64,000 bases of DNA. Origin: Viola odorata. Lineage: Eukaryota; Streptophyta; Magnoliopsida; Malpighiales; Violaceae. Positions within the stretch are counted from its first letter, which is position 1; each line of letters opens with the position of its first letter. This document shows positions 57,385-64,000 of the stretch, piece after piece. The DNA is taken from positions 55,838,304 to 55,902,303 of the forward strand of contig OY829537.1 in NCBI GenBank assembly GCA_963691705.1, read 5' to 3'. The notes beneath the pieces were generated by a model, which was not told the DNA's origin, searched no databases, and was given only the letters and a program-made list of their open reading frames with translations. The translations under genes were made by a program, and so were the position numbers.

Positions 57385-57913
57385 TGATAACAATCAAGAC
57401 AATTTTAGGGGCATTTCCGTCACTACCCCCGCGTTAAGGCCGGACACGGCGATACCTATCAGGCGCCTACCGCGGAGGTTGCCACCCCTCACCGAGAGAA
57501 GAGCCCTGGGATGGTCGACATCAGCGCAGCGGGGGGGGGGGGGGGGGGGGGGGGGTCTCACGCGTTATCTGTCCACACGCACGGCGATATCCCATCCCAG
57601 GTCAGCCATGACGTCACTTGGGGTTACCTTCCATGACGTCACTAGGGCGTTATCGCACCTAGATAACGCCCTCTCCCCTAGAGGTAACGCTCGCGCCCTG
57701 CCTATAAATACCCCACCATTCAAAGAAAAAAGGTAAGCCTAAGATCGCTACTAGAACCCCTGCCATTTCGAACAGCCATACTAACTTAAGCATCGGAGTG
57801 TCTACGCCGGAGCCTCCCCTCCGGCGCTTTGCAGGTACCTCAGGCAGCGACTACAGTAACTCTGAGCGGCCCTAATCCTCACCCCCGGTTCTCCAGAAGT
57901 TCGAATCTTATCA
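57385..57913 (+). repeat. 5' LTR of Tat-C
   Basis: TGATAACAATC...CTTATCA. Contains a run of 25 G (57531-57555) where Tat-B has 7, paired TGACGTCA sites (57609-57616, 57634-57641) and TATAAATA (57703-57710). Confidence 0.88.
57609..57641 (+). promoter_or_regulatory. Paired TGACGTCA sites in the Tat-C LTR
   Basis: Two perfect octamers, starts 25 bp apart, about 62 bp upstream of TATAAATA: the same arrangement as in Tat-B. Confidence 0.65.
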
Positions 57914-57935
57914 AACTGGTGCTTTCATTGAGAGC
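57914..57935 (+). promoter_or_regulatory. Primer binding site of Tat-C
   Basis: AACTGGTGCTTTCATTGAGA directly after the LTR, shared with Tat-B and, less exactly, with Tat-A. Confidence 0.65.
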
Positions 57936-57998
57936 TTTGGTTTAATTAAGTGAGCTTCCTTAATTACCAAGCTCTGCTTTTCTGAGAATCGAAGGATT

Positions 57999-58163
57999 AT
58001 GGCTTCCGATTCGGGTTCTATACCCCATCAATCTCACGACCTTCTCACTCGTAGGGAACTTTTTCCGACCACCTCACCTGACATCTTCGCCACAACGCAT
58101 GGAACCCTTTCTACGCGAACGGATCTCCCCTCAGGATCGACAGTGAGTACGTCGTTCTCATAG
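57999..58163 (+). other. Short ORF upstream of Tat-C gag
   Basis: 54 codons from ATG 57999 (MASDSGSIPHQSHDLL...). Two in-frame stops (TAG, TAA) separate it from the gag ATG at 58184. Counterpart of 50787-50957 in Tat-B. Confidence 0.5.
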
Positions 58164-58183
58164 ATAAGTATTCCCTCCTCCTA

Positions 58184-59965
58184 AATGGCGGGACCTAGCT
58201 ATTCCACTCCCCTTCCTCCAGGATTTGGGATGGACGTCGCTGACAACTCTTTTGTGAGTTCAATATCTGCTCTTCGTGCTCAGCTGGATCACTTAATTGA
58301 GTTAGCCTCAAGATTCACGCCCAATGTTTCTGGATCGGGCGTTCCTTCTTAGTTTATTTTCACTCCTTCTATCATCACTGAACGACCGCTGTCGCCTCAG
58401 CAACATGTAAATATTCCTTTGACTCTGCCTGCGTCGAACACACCAGTCAGCTTTGTACCACTTGCTGAGGGGCGAGCAGAACCTTATATACCACACGCGC
58501 GGGGAATTCCCATCTCTCAAGAGAAGCGACGATGTGATGAGTATAGAGATCGTTGGGATGGTCGACGAGAAGAAGCGGATAGAGATGTATCCCCTAAACG
58601 TAGTGAGAGATCCAGTAGTAGAAGATACCGAACTCGTTCACCAAGGAGTCGCAGCCAGTCTCCAAGGCGACATCACACCCCGACCCGCGAAGTCGGAGGT
58701 GTCATTTGGAAGCATACCCATCTCGCCATACTCGCAAAATCCTCGATGATACCTCAGGTCACCCATTTAGCAATCACATAAGGCGTCACAGGGTCAACCG
58801 ACACGTGAAGCTCCCCATAGAGTCTTATGATGGCACTAAGGATCCCATTTCTCATCTTAACAAAGTAAAAGACTTCATGCAATTTCAAACTCACAGCGAT
58901 GCAGCTTTGTGCCAAATCTTTGTTATGACACTGTTAAGGGTTGCACGCCTCTGGTTTGAAGGCCTCCCAGGCAAATCGATCAACAGTTTTTTGCAATTGG
59001 AGTCTAAGTTTCGAAGCCGATTCAGTACCGCGGTCCCCATCAAGAAATCCTCCGCAGCTCTATTCTATATACATAGGAAACCTCAGGAATCATTGAAAGA
59101 TTTCTTTAGGCGTTTCGATCTAGAGATGTCGTTAACGTCGGGCGTTACCATCGATTTCGCAATAGAAGTCTTAAAGCAGAACTGTCGTTATGGGAAACTG
59201 CGAGACATGTTAATGGTGGACCCCCCGGCAACTCTGGATGCGCTGAGGTTGAAAGTCCATTATTATGCAAGAATGGAAGGGGAAGAGAACAGGGACAGAA
59301 CCCGAAACACACCACAAGACGCTCCTCAAGTCCCCAACATTCTTATCGTTACCGCCTCTGATGAGCGCTTTATTGACGAGTACGCTCAGCGAAAAGATCA
59401 CATTCCCAAGACCTCCAATCGGCGAAGAGGCAACTCCTCGAGGGTAAAATCTGGCAACTCCCCCACTCGGCGGCAGGCGGATCCTCGCAAAGGCTGAGTT
59501 TATGATCCAGATCTCCCTTCTCTCATTTTGCCTAGAGCGGAAATCTTAGCGATTGTAGAACGGTGAAACCTACCCATTCGTTACCCAACCCCCGTGAAGC
59601 CAGGAGTAGTCATGGGAGGAAGGGAAAATGCCTTTTGTAAATTTCACAAAGCTAAGGGACACTCTACGGATGTATGCAGAGAATTAAAGTTGACGATAGA
59701 GTGTTTAGTGGAGGAAGGTTACCTCAGAGAATTTGCCACTAAGGCAAGAGAGGAAGCCAGAAATAATCCCGCGAATAGAGCGACGGATAGCAGACAAGCA
59801 CCCCCTCATGCTCTAGGAAATAATGCCAACCCTGCCGAGAGAAGTAGGGACGCGCTCATGGTCGATGAGGACGATGTCCCTATCATCAACATCATAGCTG
59901 GAGGCGCACCATACCTCGACGAACCCCTACAGATAACGCCCGTGGTAGGAGATAAGCGGAAGTGA
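58184..59965 (+). pseudogene. Tat-C gag
   Basis: MAGPSYSTPLPPGFGM, a stop near 58350, an Arg/Ser-rich stretch (RSSSRRYRTRSPRSRSQSP, about 58600-58670), then after a frameshift near 58710 the gag core (RHVKLPIESYDGTKDPISH, FEGLPGKSINSFLQLE) and, after a TGA at 59495 and another near 59565, the knuckle CKFHKAKGHSTDVC. Ends INIIAGGAPYLDEP and a stop at 59965. The TGA near 59565 replaces an Arg codon (CGA to TGA). Confidence 0.82.
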
Positions 59966-60010
59966 GAAGGTGCGTTAATAAAAAGTGAAGCGATAAACGC
60001 TTTAGATCGA

Positions 60011-60337
60011 ATGGTATTATCCTTCTTCGAGGAAGATGAGAAAGGCGTTATCTTTCCACATAATAATGCGTTAGTGGTCACACCCGTTATCACTCTTGTT
60101 GACAACGGAAGTGCGGTGAATTTATTTTCATTGGAGGCCTACAACCTCATGAAGCGCTCTGATGGTGAGTTGACACCTTGCAAGAAGCCAATAATTAGAG
60201 TAGATGGAGTTCCAATACTAGTGGCTGGAGTTACCACCTTGCCGGTGTATTTTCGAGAGGATACCTCCAAGCGGTCAGAGGAGCTGTTGTTCTTGGTCGT
60301 GGACCTAACCCTGCCCTATAACGCTATACTTAGGTGA
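60011..60337 (+). pseudogene. Tat-C aspartic protease
   Basis: 109 codons with an intact active site (ITLVDNGSAVNLF) and the flap strand LPYNAIL. It ends with R and a stop where the family has G-R, so the last motif is lost by a small change at 60335. This domain is wholly absent from Tat-B. Confidence 0.8.
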
Positions 60338-61555
60338 GCTTTCCTCAACCACTTCGGAGCAGCGGTATCCCAAAAGCATTTGAGAATGAAGTACCCCTCC
60401 TGGGATGGAGTGGTCTCAATCAAAGGCAATCAAAAATTGCGACTGAGTGTTACTTACTTATGACTCAGAAGAGTTGTGATAGATACGTGTGCGTAACGGT
60501 GGATCCATATGAGCAGAACGATGAGAAATGCTATAGACAGGATGATACCCGTGCCAGTTAACGGGATCAACGAAGCAAATTTTCTGGTCAGCGAAAAGCT
60601 CAGCCCGGAAGAAAACCTCCAACTAGGCCGACTAATGAATAAATGTAAAGGAGAGTTCGGGTAGAAGTCGGCGGATATGCCCGGCATCTCACGAGAAGTG
60701 GCGGAACATCGACTCAATGTCGACCCCGGCGTCAAGCCGGTCCAACAGAAACGACGCGCATTTTCTACCGAGAAAGCGTTAGCCGTTGACAAAGAAGTGG
60801 CAAAGCTTCTAGACGTAGGTTTTATCTGAGAAGTCCAATACCCAACCTGGTTAGCTAACCCAGTCCTCGTTCCAAAGCCCAACGGAGATTGGCGCATGTG
60901 TATCGATTTCACTGACTTGAATGATGCATGTCCCAAAGATTGCTACCCGCTCCCTCGAATTGATCAGTTAGTCGATCAGACTACTGGGTATGCTTATCTA
61001 AGCTCGTTAGACGCCAACTATGGGTATCATCAAATCCCCATGGCCGTCGAGGATGAAGAAAAAACCACTTTCATCACTCCGAAAGCCAGTTATTGCTACA
61101 TGGCGATGCCGTTTGAGCTGAAGAACGCAGGAGCAACCTTTCAACGTATGGCGAACAAAATATTCGAAAAGCAAATTAGAAAGAATGTAGAGGCCTACGT
61201 TGACGACATATTGGTTAAAAGCCGAAGCTTCCAGGACCACTTGCTCACCCTAAAAGAAGTTTTTGATGTAATGAGAGAATACCAGATGAAGCTGAACCCC
61301 CGTAAATGCATGTTTGCATTTCAAACGGGTAAATTTTTGGGCTACGTGGTCAGCCAGAAGGGTATCCAGCCCAATCCCTCGAAAGTCAAGGCTATACAGG
61401 ACATGATATCTCCTCGAACCGTCAAAGAGGTACAAAAACTAACAGGGTGTGTTATCGCCCTAGGACGGTTTATCTCCAAGCAGGGCGAGAGATGCCTCCC
61501 TTTTTTCAAGGTCATACGCAAGAAAGCCCCTTTCGGGTGGACGGTGGAATGCTAA
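60338..61555 (+). pseudogene. Tat-C reverse transcriptase
   Basis: The pre-RT part is broken (stops near 60665 and 60828, frameshifts before 60580) but readable ([19 protein letters not shown]). From 60896, 219 open codons cover RT with WRMCIDFTDLNDACPKDC and catalytic YVDD in AYVDDILVKS. MPFELKNAG has Glu where Gly is usual. It ends at 61555, after which about 250 bases present in Tat-B (thumb to connection) are missing. Confidence 0.85.
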
Positions 61556-61560
61556 TTTAG

Positions 61561-62330
61561 GCCATTGAACTTGAGCAGTACGGGTTGTGGTACAAAAATC
61601 GACCCTCCATGAAAGCTCAAGTCCTAACAGACTTCATAGCTGAGTGTACTTTTACAGAAGACCCGCTGACGGATCTAACTGAGGAGGAAAAAGATAGCTT
61701 GGATCTCCCGTTCCCAGAAACCTACACTGACTTATGGGTCATCCACGTGGATGGAGCCAAGAATCAAGAACTAGCTGGAGCAGGAATCTTCATAATCGAG
61801 CCGCGTGATATCCAGATACGATACGCCATCAGAATATTGCGGTCGTTATCCAATAACACGGTGGAATATGAGGCGCTATTAGCTGGACTCAGAATAGGGA
61901 GAAGTTTCTCTAGTAAAGCTATACATGATACGGGGAATGATGGGAGACTTGCGGCTAAAGATCTGCGGAGATTCCAAGTTGATAATAGACCAAGTCTTGG
62001 GGCACTCTCAAGCCAGAGAGCCCATCATGGTTCAATATCTCGCCAAGGTGAAACGCGAGTTGCTGGAAATAAAGAAAAGTGGCATGCAGGTCAGCTTTGA
62101 GCACATCCCTCGAGAGGATAACGCCGAAGCAGACAACCTCGCTAAGCTTGCAGCAAACCTAGAAGTGCCCATACCTAAGGGTGTATATTATCAAGAAATA
62201 TCCCTGCCCTCTTTCATAGAGGAACAAACATCGCTTTGCGTTGAAGAAATCGAAAATGACTGGCGAATTCCCGTCATAAAGTACTTGAAACACGATGAGT
62301 TACCTGTGGATAACGCGGAGAGGGAGAAGG
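61561..62330 (+). pseudogene. Tat-C RNase H regions
   Basis: Connection (KAQVLTDFIAECTF) and the second, Tat-type RNase H (HVDGAKNQELAGAGIF, NNTVEYEALLAGLRIG); a frameshift near 61930 moves coding to another frame with GDSKLIIDQVLG and REDNAEADNLAKLA. The catalytic Asp and Glu residues are visible. Confidence 0.8.
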
Positions 62331-63479
62331 TGCTGAAACAAGCGGCACGGTGTACGTATTATGACGGGGAACTGGTGCGGAGATGTTTTTCCCACCCAGC
62401 CGCCAGGTGCATAATGGAACAAGAGGGTCTTCATACCCTACGAGAAATCCATGAAGGAATATGCGGCATGCACGCCTCTAGCGGTACCTTAGCCGCGCAA
62501 GTATTCAGGTCAGGATATTACTGGCCCACTATTCGCAGAGTTTGTCATAACTACGTGCGAACCTGTCGAAAATGTCAGGAGTTCTCCAAGATTCCTCGAC
62601 AACCCAGCACAGAAATCTCTGAAATCGTGGCCCCTTGTCCTTTTGCGAAATGGGGAATCGATATCCTGGGCTCGTTTCCAAAGGCAAGGTCTCAGCTAAA
62701 ATTTGTGCTCGTGGTGGTGGATTAATTCACCAAATGGGCAGAAATGGAAGCGGTGGCCAACATCACAATGGAAAAAATTTGGCATTTCTTTAAACACCAA
62801 GTTATCATGCGGTTCGGTGTACCCCGTGTGCTAGTCAGTGATAACGGGACGCAATTCAACAGTCGATTCTTTAGAGACCAATGCACAGAATTCTAGATCG
62901 AGCAAAGATTCTCTTTCGTGGCTCACCCGCAGACTAACTGTCAAGCGAAGGTGACGAACCGAAGTATTCTTAGTGGTATCAAGAAAAACCTGGAAGGGTC
63001 CAAAAAGAAATGGGCGGAAGAACTGTCTTATGTGATGTGGGCGTATCGCATGACCATTAAGACCAGCACTGGAGAAACACCCTTCGCGTTAGCGTTCAGC
63101 ACTGAGGCCGTCACACCGGTGGAAATCGGCACCGTACTTCAAGGAGGAACTGAACGAGGAGAGGTTGCGGGCGAACCTCGACGCGTTATCAGAACTGTAG
63201 GAGGAAACCCTCCTGAAAATGCTACACTACAAATAAAAAATGGCGCGATATCACAACAGGCGCGTCAAAGAGCGGTTGCTGAAAGCAGGCGACCTGGTAC
63301 TTAGAGACAAACGAGCGGTCGGTCAACGCATGGGGAAACTCAGTCCGAACTGGGACGGGCCATACCGCGTTACCCGGGTCATCGAAAAGGGGGCGTACCA
63401 CCTGGAAACACTTGACGGTACTCCCTTACCTAACTCCTGGAACATTGCTCGTTTGAAATTATACCATGCTAGAATTTAA
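62331..63479 (+). pseudogene. Tat-C integrase and pol C-terminus
   Basis: Zinc finger (HTLREIHEGICGMH, CRKC), core (KWGIDILGSFPKA, then a TAA at 62725 where Tyr is expected, VSDNGTQFNSRFF, a TAG near 62896, AHPQTNCQAKVTNRSI), and after a frameshift near 63190 the tail MARYHNRRVKERLLKAGD to a natural-looking stop at 63479. G-to-C and E-to-K changes in QTNGQAEV-type sequence touch the catalytic Glu region. Confidence 0.82.
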
Positions 63480-63584
63480 TATATCTCTGCACGTTCGCTA
63501 ATGCCAGCCCTAACCTGTGCTAATGCTCGAATAGAGAATATTCTTGTGTATTTTGTGACTGATTGTGTGCAGATGATAAAAGGG

Positions 63585-64000
63585 TGCCAGGAGTGAAAAG
63601 TCCTATCCTTGTGACGGCCGGTCCTGATCAGACGGCTCACTAAGACGAGGCACGCCCTGGCATACCTAAAATTTAGTGATTGGGAGTGAAAAGTCCTATC
63701 CTTGTGGTAGCCATGCTAATATAGGTGGGCCATTAAGACGAGGCACGTCCCAACACCCCCGGGAGTGAAAAGTCCTATCCTTGTGGTAAGCCGGGCTAAC
63801 ATAGACGGCCCACTAAGACGAGGCACGTCCCGGCATCCCTGGGAGTGAAAAGTCCTATCCTTGTGCTGATCGTGCTCGAGGAGACGGCTCACTAAGATGA
63901 GGCACGCCCTAGGGAGATAGTAACTCCATCCCGGAAGTGAAAATTAAGTCCTTGTGATAACCGAGCTAATACAGCCGGCTCACTAAGACGAGGCACGATT
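63585..64000 (+). repeat. Tat-C post-pol tandem repeat, at least five units
   Basis: 80-95-bp units with GGGAGTGAAAAGTCCTATCC, TTGTG, a variable middle and GGCTCACTAAGACGAGGCA. Homologous to 45450-45895 in Tat-B; the array continues past the window end. Confidence 0.82.

Larger units (their letters stand above)
57385..64000 (+). mobile_element. Tat-C: Tat-type gypsy element, right end outside the window
   Basis: Starts TGATAACAATCAAGAC inside the Athila-1 5' LTR; TTAGC (57380-57384) is the expected left TSD. A 529-bp 5' LTR, PBS, gag, protease, RT, RNase H, second RNase H, integrase and the start of the post-pol repeats follow on the plus strand. Same family as Tat-B. Several stops and frameshifts inactivate it. 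Accessory genes and the 3' LTR, if present, lie beyond 64000. Confidence 0.9.

Overview
This is plant nuclear DNA, almost certainly from an angiosperm, made up nearly entirely of nested and mostly decayed LTR retrotransposons. The evidence is Copia, CRM-like, Athila, Tat and Ogre-like gag-pol coding, LTRs of TG...CA type with 5-bp target-site duplications (TSDs), spliceosomal introns, and a broken nuclear gene for an organellar ribosomal protein L7/L12. I see no intact host gene, no rRNA or tRNA gene and nothing bacterial. The species cannot be told from the sequence.

Layout from left to right. 0.9-3.5 kb: an L7/L12 pseudogene on the minus strand, with a probable leader exon and intron. 3.6-5.8 kb: Copia-1, a truncated gag-protease piece with one LTR. 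6.4-14.0 kb: a degenerate gene of the 'putative gypsy type transposon' family (Transposase_28-like), split by Copia-2 (7040-12512, minus, TSD CTTTG, two 729-bp LTRs). 15.2-15.7 kb: a MITE. 16277-23794: CRM-1, a centromeric-retrotransposon-like gypsy (plus, TSD GGGGG), full of stop codons. 23.8-24.8 kb: the LTR end, PBS and gag start of Tat-A (plus). From 24821 to beyond 57384: Athila-1 (minus), inserted in Tat-A gag and itself hit three times. Ogre-1 (25387-34698, minus) lies in its 3' LTR. Tat-B (37615-51583, minus, TSD CTACC) lies inside an LTR of another gypsy fragment, 'X'. Tat-C (57385 to the window end, plus) lies in its 5' LTR.

How the parts work together. Tat-B and Tat-C are one family. 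They share LTR ends, an unusual PBS, paired TGACGTCA sites above a TATA box, a second RNase H domain, and tandem repeats after pol. Tat-B also carries, antisense to its own pol and after it, two tandem accessory genes of the same architecture: Transposase_28-like N-terminus, intron at the same place, Pro/Ser-rich linker, coiled-coil C-terminus. One of the two is fully open although the pol is decayed and has lost its protease by an in-frame deletion. Ogre-1 encodes gag and protease but no reverse transcriptase or integrase, and carries 177-bp tandem repeats in its 3' part. The Athila-1 protease has lost its catalytic Asp.

The strongest unusual signals are the duplicated antisense accessory genes, a 16-bp palindrome (TCCCTAGGYCTAGGGA) at five unrelated positions within Athila-1, three of them coding and read in the same frame, and an 862-bp gap-free duplication found once inside Tat-B and once just outside it.
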